From assembly GCA_945866165.1 (NCBI GenBank), contig CAMBGO010000006.1:1-26507 (forward strand): a DNA stretch of 26,507 nt, in the 5' to 3' direction. This stretch comes from Chitinophaga pinensis. GTDB lineage: Bacteria; Bacteroidota; Bacteroidia; Chitinophagales; Chitinophagaceae. The notes under the pieces are model-generated. The model was not told where the DNA came from and made no database searches. It saw nothing but the letters and a program-made list of their open reading frames with translations. Every line of letters starts with the position of its first letter. Position 1 is the stretch's first letter. Shown here piece by piece: positions 1-7,864 of the stretch. The position numbers and the translations under genes are program-made.

Positions 1-564
1 GTTAATAGAAGCTTTAACAAAAACCCCTTTAATAGCTGATTGTTTTTGAAAATCATAACTTCCAGGATTTGATATATTTCTTATTTGATTGAGTTTGCAA
101 TTAGAAATTATTATATCTCCTTCCTGCAAAAAGATTAAAGTATCCCTGGTATAGATATAACATTTAGTTACGTAATCAGCTTCTTCATCTGCTTGGTAAA
201 CTTCTGCCAGGTATTTTTCACCTCCATTTATTTTTCTATTTTTTTCAATAATCTTAAAGATGTGTGCTTTATCGGGTGTAGAGAAATTGGGAGTTATTTT
301 TTTTATTTTTAGACTATGAATTATTCCACCAAAACTGAAAATCAATATTAAAATTCCAATACCTTGTAGGGCTTTTAATTTCCACTTCCATTTCAGGGGA
401 AATATCCACAAAGCAAATAGTTTCATGCAAATAATTATTAGTAGTAAAATCCAGTATTTTGAATGGAAATCAAGAAATATATCAGCTGCTATTCCTGCTG
501 CAATAGGAATTGAAATTTTTACAAAAGGTGTATTGTTAAAATGAATTACTGAATTGCGTTCCAT
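1..564 (-). CDS. ComEC/Rec2-family DNA internalisation protein, N-terminal part (truncated by window edge)
   Basis: Reading the minus strand from an ATG at 564 gives 188 codons with no stop, ending in frame at base 1, so the gene continues off the left edge. Seen: a start MERNSVIHFNNTPFVKI, two hydrophobic segments (about residues 14-40 and 60-80, split by a short Lys/Trp-rich turn), then a soluble region containing NPGSYDF (166-172) followed by a KGVFVK stretch. Known: ComEC proteins begin with paired membrane helices, then a DUF4131 region with the hallmark NPGxFDY and a nearby KG, before the competence channel; ComEC moves single-stranded DNA across the inner membrane. The identification is by inference, because the channel and metallo-beta-lactamase parts lie outside the window. 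An in-frame TAA lies upstream and ATG 564 is the first ATG after it. The gene is divergent from the phosphatase at 713. Confidence 0.68.
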   Translation of the reverse strand, partial: MERNSVIHFNNTPFVKISIPIAAGIAADIFLDFHSKYWILLLIIICMKLFALWIFPLKWKWKLKALQGIGILILIFSFGGIIHSLKIKKITPNFSTPDKAHIFKIIEKNRKINGGEKYLAEVYQADEEADYVTKCYIYTRDTLIFLQEGDIIISNCKLNQIRNISNPGSYDFQKQSAIKGVFVKASIN

Positions 565-712
565 TGTTTTTCGGATCGCAATATGATAAGGTGGATGCAA
601 TAAATTCAAGTATAAACTCGGATTGTAACTGTTTTTTTCTTGAATTGTATTTTATTGAATATTCTTCTGTTCTAATTCATGTTTTATGTAAATTGTAGCA
701 AACCGGTAGTTT

Positions 713-1249
713 ATGAAATACTTTTCCTGTTTAATTCCATTATTTTTCTTTGTTGGAATTCTTCTCATGGGATGCGGTCCAACTAGAATTTATGTTGTCC
801 GACATGCAGAAAAAGAAATGGATGGATCAAAAGATCCTGCACTATCTTCCGAAGGAGAAGAGAGGGCGAAAAACCTTGCATCTGTTTTGAGAAACAGAAA
901 AATAGAGCGTTTTTATACTACAGAAACGGCGAGGGCTGAGGCGACGGCAAAACCTTTAGCTGTCTTAATGAAGAAGCCCGTTTTATATTATGCGCACGAT
1001 ACAATGCCTCAATTCATTATCAAAATTCTTGATTCTGCTGTCAATACACTCATCGTTGGGCACAGCAACACTGTTTTAAAAATTTTGCATGACATGGGTT
1101 TGAATCCTACAGTAAAAGAGATAGGGGATAGTGAATATGACAATCTTTTTATTGTTTCACTTCGCAACAAGAATGGACGTGTCGGTTATACAATGACACT
1201 AGATGAAACTCATTATGGTAAGCCTTCTACAAGACCTTCTCAAAAATAG
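713..1249 (+). CDS. Histidine phosphatase (SixA-like) lipoprotein
   Basis: 178 residues. Seen: a lipoprotein signal (hydrophobic 7-19, lipobox LMGC with Cys21), immediately followed by the phosphoglycerate-mutase-type motif VVRHAEK (Arg30, His31), an Arg in ETAR (Arg74), and the second catalytic His in VGHSNT (His117). Known: branch-2 histidine phosphatases use the RH histidine as phospho-acceptor; SixA-type members are short, like this one, and remove phosphate from proteins or small molecules. Inference: the lipid anchor puts it on a membrane facing the periplasm or outside, so it is unlikely to act on cytoplasmic phospho-histidine proteins as E. coli SixA does. The substrate is unknown. 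It ends 3 bases before the convergent stop of the next gene. No clear promoter was seen in the 148-base gap upstream. Confidence 0.82.
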   Translation: MKYFSCLIPLFFFVGILLMGCGPTRIYVVRHAEKEMDGSKDPALSSEGEERAKNLASVLRNRKIERFYTTETARAEATAKPLAVLMKKPVLYYAHDTMPQFIIKILDSAVNTLIVGHSNTVLKILHDMGLNPTVKEIGDSEYDNLFIVSLRNKNGRVGYTMTLDETHYGKPSTRPSQK

Positions 1250-1252
1250 TAT

Positions 1253-4200
1253 TTAAAAATCTAGACCCAGTGAAAAGTACCAAATCGGTTTGCCCTTGAA
1301 GAACCCACCCATTGGCCAGCCCGAATCAACGCGAAGGAAATATCCAAGAACGGTGCTTCTCAGACCGAATCCATAGCCTCCAACAAAAGGACCTATTCCA
1401 CCTGTTTTTATGTTTACCTGTATAGGGGGGCTTCCATAAGTTGCGCTTGGTCTGCCAATTTTAGTAAACCTTCCGTTCCAAGCAGTACCCATATCTATAA
1501 ATTGAACCAATTGTAAGTTTCTAATAAAGGCATTATTAATGGGTCGATTTAAAAGTGTGGCGAATACAGGAAGCCTAAATTCACTGTTCACTACAACATT
1601 ATTGTTTCCGTTCGCTATATTTTGCTTGTGCCCTCGGAGGTTCAATGCCAATGTTTGAAAAGCATAATTTTGGTCAGGCGCAGGCGGCACACCAAAGTTG
1701 AATTTTGGATTTAGCCAACCTTCAACACCACCCAAGTAATAAATGAGCTTTTGTGTTCCAAAAGAGAAATCTGCTGCAGCCCTTCCTGCCCAAATGAAAT
1801 TTCTATAGATAGGATAATAATAACGTGCGTCAGCTCCAATGTTGAACATAAACTTACCTGTGCTATTGGACTTTGCCATGTTGGCATTGATGTCGGTAAA
1901 TACCTTGTATCTTAAACCATTATATATGTTCATGGTTGGATTGATGGTATTGTCATGAACATATTCAAATTTTACAAGCGCATATTTTAATTGAGTGTCT
2001 GGCATCAATCTTGTCGGATCGTAATTCGCATCAGACTTAATTATCACCCTATCGCTTCTGTAGCCAATGATTGCCCTAACACTTTTTACCTCATTAAAAG
2101 GGTAGCTAATGTTTAGTTGATAAAGATTGGATGCAAGTTTATTTTGTAGATAAGATTTTATATCTGTTTGATCAAAAATGGGATAGTCTTCTTGGTTGCT
2201 TCTGTAATATGTAAGGCCCCAGTCATATCTTTTTTTCAGGTTTTGGAATGAAGCCAGGTAATCATTATCCTTTAGATTGGTTGCAATCCTGAAACCACCG
2301 GTGAATTTCATATCTTCCATGATATCAGAAATCCCCATCCTAACAATACCATTTAGTGGATTGTTATTTGAAAGGAAAATTGGACCAGAACCACCTCCAT
2401 AAGGTTGGTATCTATTTACAAGAATTGAGTTGTTGAAACCTGAAACAACATAGTCTGAGGCAAATCTTCGTTTATAGTCATAAAGTTTTGCATTTTTAAT
2501 AACATCCTTTGCAGGAACTAAAACGTCTTGCTCTTGGTTGACCAACTTGCTATCTTGAATTTCATCTGCAAACTCAGTTTGAAAGCGTTTTGGATTCGTA
2601 TCAATTATTGAATCTGATCCCGTTGTTGGCTTGAAATATTTAATGGGATCTGATTTTTGCTTTCTTTGTTTTTCCAAAACCTCTCTTATATAGGCAGTAG
2701 GTCTTGCATTTACATTTCTTTTATTGAGTACTGATTCGTTAATTTTTAACTTATAAAGGAAGCGCAATTCACCTTCCTGCCTAACCTCACTTACGAGATT
2801 ATTATCTCCAGCACCTCTTGTCTCTAATAAACTACTTTGATAGTTGGTTATAGGAAAAGTATAAGTGCTGTCATTCGTAATTGACATGTAGCCAATTGAA
2901 TCGGGTTCTGATTTTTTCCATGCCTTTAATGTTGAATCCAATTCATCCCAATCTGGGTTCCTTAATACATCTTCTCCTATTTTGTAAAGGGTATCTATAC
3001 CAGCTCGTTGGGTTTTAAAAAAGCCCGCATAGCGGTTACCGATACCATTTGCATCACTTACGAAAGTAAAGTGGTTTACATTGTATTGCAATGGGTACCT
3101 GGCTTGTCCAAGTTGTTGGTTTGTTAATTGGGTGATTTGTCTGAATTCGCTCTTATTCCAATTATCGACTAAAAAAATATTATGAGGATAACGGGTTGGT
3201 AAAACAGAATCTGCTTTTGATGCATTTGGTGAAGGCCTATTTGATGAAAATATGATACCCGTCTTGCCTGGAAATGAAACAAAAGATCCATCCATATCGT
3301 CATATGGATCGTTCGTGATTTGCTGGATACTTTGTTCTTTTATTTTGTATACGAAGATGTCCGACTGACCATTTTTTACTGCACTTAATATCAATGTATT
3401 GTTGTCGAGCATGAACTTGGCATCCTGTATCAATTGAAATTCAGGTAATTCTTGTTTGTTGGTTTTGATTTTAGAAGGGATATCATACACAAACATTTTT
3501 ATTTTACCCTGATCGGTATAAATCACCAATAGCTTTGAGCCTTTTGGGTCCCATGCCATTATGGGATAATTTGGATTGAGTTCATCTTGATTGTTTAATA
3601 TACCTGCTTTCAACAAGGTTTTTCTTTCAATTGATAGATCCTCATATACAACCCTATATATTCCTTTTTGATACTCCACCACTGCATAGCTATTATTTCT
3701 TGGAATGGGGTTTACCTGGAACCTATAGTAATCCCTTCCATTGCTGGCCTCTTCAACTGCCACCACTGTTCCCTTTGGTTGATTTCTTCTTCCCCTAAGA
3801 TCTGCATAGTATTTTTCTGATTCAACCTGCATGAACTCTTCTAGTAGTTCCTTAAATTTTTTCTTTGTTATTTTTAGACTAGCTGCATTGAGACTTTTAT
3901 ATATCCTAGCTAAGTATAGGAAATAAGTTGTGTTGTCTCTTCTATATTTATCTTCTATGAATTTCCAGAATGCATGTCCTGCAAGTTCAGGCTCTTTAAA
4001 TGCAAACTGATAGAATGACTTGTAACTTCCAGATAAAAGTGCGGATTTTAATTTATCATCCAATGTGGTACTCCAAGTTTCTGCTGCGTATCGAATATAG
4101 CCTTCTGTTAACCATCTTGGAAGGTCAAGCAATGTTTGGTTTGTTGCAAATTCACCAAGGTCATCTCCAAAAAGCAAGTTCTCTACAAGAATTTGTGCCA

Positions 4201-4618
4201 CACCTTGTTTGATTTGCTTTTCGAGATTTTGTAGGTTGCCATCAAAATAAATGATCATTTTATTGTTGACCAACTTGGTTACACCACCTGTATTTTGCCA
4301 GTCTATTCCTATGCCAATATTTGATTGCCTATAGTCTGTAAAGCTGTTGTAAACTATAATATTTGCTCTTCTTTGTAAACCGTATTCAACAAACTCTTCT
4401 AATCCTGGAAGAATTTCTTCTGCTGATTTAGCTGCCATTTTACCCAATGCTTCTCCACCTTCAATGAAATGAACATTGAAATTGTCGGTCTGATAAAACT
4501 TCCACTTGAATTTCTTGTATTGTACCCTGTTTTTGCCATATTCAACCGAACTAACTTGGGAATGGGCCGTAAAAAGAATGGACAATAAAAACGCGAATGA
4601 CAGAAGTGATTTTAGCAT
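1253..4618 (-). CDS. Large outer-membrane protein: degenerate peptidase-MA-like region, TolB-like propeller, beta-barrel
   Basis: 1,121 residues from ATG 4618. A TTG at 4633 would add MNLIT, but it lies inside a -7-like box, so I reject it. Seen: a signal peptide (1-20, cleavage likely after AHS); residues about 30-270 resemble peptidase MA/gluzincin proteins, with LPRWLTEG at 166-173 where such proteins carry xPxWLxEG; the place for HExxH reads GVAQILVE (139-146), with no His-Glu. Residues about 280-560 carry repeats such as YPIMAWDPKGSKLLVIY and FVSFPGKTGIIFSSNRPS, typical of TolB/PD40 propeller blades. The last 380 or so residues alternate polar and hydrophobic strands and end in Phe, as outer-membrane barrels do. 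Such proteins are often auto-named 'translocation protein TolB' in Bacteroidota, but that function is not shown. The role is unknown; an outer-membrane location is well supported. Confidence 0.72.
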   Translation of the reverse strand: MLKSLLSFAFLLSILFTAHSQVSSVEYGKNRVQYKKFKWKFYQTDNFNVHFIEGGEALGKMAAKSAEEILPGLEEFVEYGLQRRANIIVYNSFTDYRQSNIGIGIDWQNTGGVTKLVNNKMIIYFDGNLQNLEKQIKQGVAQILVENLLFGDDLGEFATNQTLLDLPRWLTEGYIRYAAETWSTTLDDKLKSALLSGSYKSFYQFAFKEPELAGHAFWKFIEDKYRRDNTTYFLYLARIYKSLNAASLKITKKKFKELLEEFMQVESEKYYADLRGRRNQPKGTVVAVEEASNGRDYYRFQVNPIPRNNSYAVVEYQKGIYRVVYEDLSIERKTLLKAGILNNQDELNPNYPIMAWDPKGSKLLVIYTDQGKIKMFVYDIPSKIKTNKQELPEFQLIQDAKFMLDNNTLILSAVKNGQSDIFVYKIKEQSIQQITNDPYDDMDGSFVSFPGKTGIIFSSNRPSPNASKADSVLPTRYPHNIFLVDNWNKSEFRQITQLTNQQLGQARYPLQYNVNHFTFVSDANGIGNRYAGFFKTQRAGIDTLYKIGEDVLRNPDWDELDSTLKAWKKSEPDSIGYMSITNDSTYTFPITNYQSSLLETRGAGDNNLVSEVRQEGELRFLYKLKINESVLNKRNVNARPTAYIREVLEKQRKQKSDPIKYFKPTTGSDSIIDTNPKRFQTEFADEIQDSKLVNQEQDVLVPAKDVIKNAKLYDYKRRFASDYVVSGFNNSILVNRYQPYGGGSGPIFLSNNNPLNGIVRMGISDIMEDMKFTGGFRIATNLKDNDYLASFQNLKKRYDWGLTYYRSNQEDYPIFDQTDIKSYLQNKLASNLYQLNISYPFNEVKSVRAIIGYRSDRVIIKSDANYDPTRLMPDTQLKYALVKFEYVHDNTINPTMNIYNGLRYKVFTDINANMAKSNSTGKFMFNIGADARYYYPIYRNFIWAGRAAADFSFGTQKLIYYLGGVEGWLNPKFNFGVPPAPDQNYAFQTLALNLRGHKQNIANGNNNVVVNSEFRLPVFATLLNRPINNAFIRNLQLVQFIDMGTAWNGRFTKIGRPSATYGSPPIQVNIKTGGIGPFVGGYGFGLRSTVLGYFLRVDSGWPMGGFFKGKPIWYFSLGLDF

Positions 4619-4630
4619 GGTTATTAAGTT

Positions 4631-4664
4631 CAAATGTTTGGATACTTTTGCTTTTTTAGCTCAA
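4631..4664 (-). promoter_or_regulatory. Putative promoter of the large barrel-protein gene
   Basis: On the minus strand AACATTTG (4631-4638) matches 7 of 8 positions of TAnnTTTG and lies 12 bases before ATG 4618. A TTG at 4662-4664 is 23 bases further upstream, at the long end of usual spacing. The box contains the TTG that could be mistaken for the start codon. Confidence 0.38.
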
Positions 4665-4711
4665 CCCATATTCGCTCTAAAATTAACGCATTTAAGCAAT
4701 AAATCTAATTG

Positions 4712-5356
4712 ATGATAAACGTTAAAATTTTCCCTTTTAATCCCCTTCAGGAAAACACCTATATCCTTTACAATGACCTAGGTCATTCTATAATCGTGGA
4801 CCCCGGGTGCTATACTCAGGATGAAAGGGACATTCTGACTGAATTTATCCATCAAAACCGGCTTTCTCCCACTATGTTGGTGAATACACATTGTCATTTA
4901 GACCATGTATTTGGCAATCGGTTTATTGCTGAAAAATATGGTTTGGAACTAAAAATCCACCCAGGCGAAAAAAAAGTACTTGAAATGGCACCTACCAGTG
5001 GATTAATGTGGAATTTGCCATTTGATAATTATGAGGGAAATATTCATGATCTCATTCCGGGAACATTTCTGAATTTGGGCGATGACCAGTTGGAGGTTTT
5101 ATTTATGCCAGGACATTCTCCTGCAAGTGTTGGATTTTACGCTAAGGAAAGTGGGTTTGTAATTGCTGGTGATGTATTATTTAGGGAAAGTGTGGGCAGA
5201 ACTGATCTTCCGGGGGGCAATCCTGATATTTTATTAAAAAGCATTCGTGAGCAGCTTTATGTGCTCCCTGATGAAACAATTGTTTATTCCGGTCATGGCA
5301 GGCCAACTACGATTGGATATGAAAAAAGAAACAATCCTTTCGTCTCAGTTAACTAG
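4712..5356 (+). CDS. Metallo-beta-lactamase-fold hydrolase (glyoxalase II / YcbL-like)
   Basis: 214 residues from ATG 4712; the TTG three bases upstream would only add one Met. Seen: an N-terminal strand pattern ending in the conserved VDPG, the metal-binding motif THCHLDH (His60, His62, Asp64, His65), PGHSPAS with the third metal His, AGDVLF with the bridging Asp, and SGHG near the C-terminus for the last His. Known: this set is complete for two-metal MBL hydrolases of the hydroxyacylglutathione hydrolase/YcbL type, which cleave thioesters or related substrates. The protein is shorter than classical glyoxalase II (about 250) and lacks its C-terminal glutathione-binding helices, so a YcbL-like hydrolase of unknown substrate is the better name. 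Cytoplasmic. Its stop is one base from the convergent flippase stop. Confidence 0.85.
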   Translation: MINVKIFPFNPLQENTYILYNDLGHSIIVDPGCYTQDERDILTEFIHQNRLSPTMLVNTHCHLDHVFGNRFIAEKYGLELKIHPGEKKVLEMAPTSGLMWNLPFDNYEGNIHDLIPGTFLNLGDDQLEVLFMPGHSPASVGFYAKESGFVIAGDVLFRESVGRTDLPGGNPDILLKSIREQLYVLPDETIVYSGHGRPTTIGYEKRNNPFVSVN

Positions 5357-5357
5357 T

Positions 5358-6869
5358 TCAATTCAACTTGAATATTTTCTGAAGAAATGGAATTTTTCTG
5401 AATTCTTCTTTTTCAATTTGTAAGACAATCCCAAGAAAAGCAATTGTGAATAATACTCCAGTTAAATGGAGCACCATAATATTGATTGCAGTATTTCTAA
5501 TCGAATGGTGTATCAGGTAGAATATACATGCGATTGCAATATAGCCTAAGCATTTTTTCCATTCGTAAGGAATGGCATAATATTTCTGACCTTGGAAATA
5601 ACTAATTGCCATCATGCTTCCATAACATAAAAAATTTGCTAGGGCACATGCATAGAATCCCATTGAAGGGATAAGCAGGTAGTTGATGAAAATGGTGATC
5701 ACAGCCCCTAGGATTGTGATTACTGCACCAAAATTATTTTTGTTGGTGAGTTTATACCAAATCGATAAATTATAATAGATGCCTAAAAACAATTTGGACA
5801 ACATTAAAATTGGAATGATATATAGTCCCTCTAAGTATTCAGGGTGCTTGTTGATGCCCATAAAGTATTTCCAAATATCGAGGAACAAGACTACACCAAG
5901 AAAACAAAGGCAGGATGCAATCACAAAAAAATTCATGATTCTTGCGTATGTTTCTTTTGCGTTTTCTTTTGTGGAATTTTTGAAGAAAAAGGGTTCGGCG
6001 CCCATCCTAAATGTTTGGGTGAACAACACGATGAGTATGGCAAGTTTGTTATTTGCGCTATAAATACCGTTCGCGGCCTTGGCCGCTTCCACAGTGCCAT
6101 TGAACCTAAACAAGATCATAAACCTATCAATGGTTTCATTGATAACGCCACCAAATCCAACTACTATCAATGGAGTTGAATAGAGTAGCAAGTCGGTTAG
6201 CAATTTTTTGTCAAACGATGGTTTGTATGTCTTGAATTCTCCCGTCAGTAACAGAATGGTAACAAGGCTAGCTGCAACACCTGCAATAAAAACATATCCA
6301 ATACCAATTGAAGGGTTGTATATGGATGATAAAAACCCTGTGCTATTTGATTCATGGGCAGGTTTGCAAATCATTAAAAAGAAGATAACCAAACTGAAAT
6401 TGACAAGAATATTTATGACTTTTATTAAGGCAAATTTTCTTGGCTTTCCTTCAAATCTGATTTTTGAAAAGGGTAATACTGCTAAGGTATCAAGTGCCAC
6501 GAGTGCAACCACATAGGCTACATATTCTGGGTGATTCCCCAATTCCATCAAAGAAGCCACCTTACCTGCAGGAATGAGTAGTATTAAACTAAAAATGCTG
6601 GTTGATATCAGCAAGCTGGTGAAGGCTGTGTTGAACACTTTTTTTTCTTCCAACTGTTGGTTGAACCTAAAGTATGATGTTTCCATGCCATAGGTGAAGA
6701 TGATGTTTAAGAACGCAGCATAGGCATATAAGAGGGAAATTTCTCCAAATTGTTCAGGAGCATATATATAAGTAAGAATTGGGTTGAGCAAGTAATTGAT
6801 GAACCTTCCGGCGATATTGCTTAGGCCATACCATAGGGTTTGATTTGCAAGTTGTTTGATGCCACTCAA
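5358..6869 (-). CDS. Wzx/MOP-superfamily polysaccharide or lipid-linked oligosaccharide flippase
   Basis: 503 residues. Seen: about 12-14 hydrophobic helices throughout, an N-terminus SGIKQLANQTLWYGLSNIAG typical of polysaccharide transporters, YGMETSYFRF after helix 2 and LLLYSTPLIVVGFGG near the middle, both as in Wzx-like proteins of Bacteroidota. Known: MOP flippases move undecaprenyl-linked sugars across the inner membrane for surface polysaccharide, lipopolysaccharide or peptidoglycan. The start is a TTG at 6869: an in-frame TAA at 6891-6893 and the absence of any ATG between leave no other choice that keeps the conserved N-terminus. A -7 box sits just upstream. No glycosyltransferase genes lie next to it, so the substrate cannot be guessed from context. 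Confidence 0.8.
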   Translation of the reverse strand: MSGIKQLANQTLWYGLSNIAGRFINYLLNPILTYIYAPEQFGEISLLYAYAAFLNIIFTYGMETSYFRFNQQLEEKKVFNTAFTSLLISTSIFSLILLIPAGKVASLMELGNHPEYVAYVVALVALDTLAVLPFSKIRFEGKPRKFALIKVINILVNFSLVIFFLMICKPAHESNSTGFLSSIYNPSIGIGYVFIAGVAASLVTILLLTGEFKTYKPSFDKKLLTDLLLYSTPLIVVGFGGVINETIDRFMILFRFNGTVEAAKAANGIYSANNKLAILIVLFTQTFRMGAEPFFFKNSTKENAKETYARIMNFFVIASCLCFLGVVLFLDIWKYFMGINKHPEYLEGLYIIPILMLSKLFLGIYYNLSIWYKLTNKNNFGAVITILGAVITIFINYLLIPSMGFYACALANFLCYGSMMAISYFQGQKYYAIPYEWKKCLGYIAIACIFYLIHHSIRNTAINIMVLHLTGVLFTIAFLGIVLQIEKEEFRKIPFLQKIFKLN

Positions 6870-6885
6870 AGGATTTACTTTGAAA

Positions 6886-6893
6886 CAAAGTTA
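6886..6893 (-). promoter_or_regulatory. Putative -7 box of the flippase gene
   Basis: TAACTTTG on the minus strand fits TAnnTTTG exactly and ends 16 bases before the TTG start at 6869. No TTG lies at the expected distance upstream, so only the -7 half is supported. Confidence 0.42.
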
Positions 6894-7001
6894 ATGCTTC
6901 CACTTTCAATTACCGATGCAGGCCTCTATAATTATCTTGCACGCTGAAGTGAATCATATAGCGCAGCATTTCATACATTTACGCAATAGATTTAATAAAT
7001 C

Positions 7002-7454
7002 ATGAGAGCTGTTATTCAAAGGGTTGCTGAAGCAACAGTAAGAGTAGATGGTGCTGTTGTAGCCACTATTGGAAATGGGTTGCTGGTTTTTTTGGGCATT
7101 GAAGATGCAGATACAGATGAAGATCTTCAATGGCTTTCAGGAAAAATAACCAACATCCGCTTATTTAATGACGAGTTGGGTGTTATGAATCATTCATTGA
7201 AAGATAAAGGGGGAGATGTATTGCTGGTTAGTCAGTTCACCCTGCATGCCGCTACAAAAAAGGGGAATAGGCCTTCCTACATAAAAGCATCCAGGCCCGA
7301 TGTTGCCAAGCCTCTTTATGAAAAGATGATTGTTCAACTAACAGCTGATGTTGGAAAGCAAATTCAGTGTGGCATTTTTGGCGCAGACATGAAGGTTTCT
7401 TTGCTGAATGATGGCCCAGTAACGATTATAATAGATTCAAAAAATAAAGAATAA
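7002..7454 (+). CDS. dtd: D-aminoacyl-tRNA deacylase
   Basis: 150 residues, the usual family length. The enzyme hydrolyses D-amino acids (and glycine) wrongly attached to tRNA, protecting translation. Seen: the start MRAVIQRV, the active-site motif SQFTLHA with Ser77, Gln78 and Thr80, and NDGPVTI (136-142), which carries the Gly-cis-Pro pair (138-139) that reaches across the dimer and rejects L-amino acids. The gene is followed after two bases by the MazG-like gene, so the two are very likely co-transcribed. A 7-of-8 match to the -7 element (TACATTTA, 6974-6981) lies 20 bases upstream of the ATG, without a good TTG partner. Cytoplasmic. Confidence 0.95.
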   Translation: MRAVIQRVAEATVRVDGAVVATIGNGLLVFLGIEDADTDEDLQWLSGKITNIRLFNDELGVMNHSLKDKGGDVLLVSQFTLHAATKKGNRPSYIKASRPDVAKPLYEKMIVQLTADVGKQIQCGIFGADMKVSLLNDGPVTIIIDSKNKE

Positions 7455-7456
7455 CG

Positions 7457-7783
7457 ATGACTATACAGAATGCCCAACAAGAAGTGGATCAATGGATTAA
7501 AACAATTGGCGTAAGATATTTCAGTGAGCTCACAAACATGGCTATCCTCACCGAAGAAGTTGGTGAATTGGCCCGAATCATGGCCAGGAAATATGGAGAT
7601 CAATCCTTCAAAAAAAATGAATCTTCCGATCAGCTGGGGGATGAGCTGGCCGATGTTCTGTGGGTGCTGATTTGTATTGCTAATCAAACTGGAGTTGACC
7701 TAACAGATGCATTCAAGAAAAATATGGAGAAAAAAACCTTGCGTGACAAGGACCGTCATCATGCGAACGATAAATTAAAATAA
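7457..7783 (+). CDS. MazG-like nucleotide pyrophosphohydrolase
   Basis: 108 residues, a single small all-alpha MazG-type domain. Seen: the metal-binding motif EEVGE (Glu33, Glu34, Glu37) and the partner DELAD (Asp62, Glu63, Asp66), which together bind the Mg2+ ions in the MazG/iMazG/dCTPase superfamily, and the closing EKKTLRDKDRH. Known: these enzymes cut nucleoside triphosphates to the monophosphate and pyrophosphate, often clearing non-canonical nucleotides. Its two-base distance from dtd makes one operon with it; both clean up metabolic errors. The exact nucleotide is not predictable. It is about half the length of tandem-domain E. coli MazG, so I give no symbol. Confidence 0.87.
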   Translation: MTIQNAQQEVDQWIKTIGVRYFSELTNMAILTEEVGELARIMARKYGDQSFKKNESSDQLGDELADVLWVLICIANQTGVDLTDAFKKNMEKKTLRDKDRHHANDKLK

Positions 7784-7851
7784 AAAATCTCCTGGTACAA
7801 TTTTTTTCTTTTTGATTTTCAACCTTTCATTTTTCGACGTTTTGTTTTGAT

Positions 7852-7859
7852 TATCTTTG
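7852..7859 (+). promoter_or_regulatory. -7 promoter box of glyS
   Basis: TATCTTTG is a perfect TAnnTTTG element. Only five bases (CTACT) separate it from ATG 7865, so transcription is expected to begin at or next to the start codon. The -33 half is not clear in the T-rich stretch upstream. Confidence 0.6.
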
Positions 7860-7864
7860 CTACT

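Noticed and set aside
565..712. Promoter for the histidine phosphatase (TAAATTGT near 689) and for the comEC-like gene (TATACTTG, 607-614)
   Set aside because: Neither is a clean TAnnTTTG match with a TTG at the right distance; too weak to list.
4616..4633. Extended starts at TTG 4633 (barrel protein), TTG 7847 (glyS), GTG 15868 (murF) and TTG 13950 (fbaA)
   Set aside because: Each overlaps a -7-like promoter element and adds residues not expected in the family; a good ATG follows within 15-24 bases.
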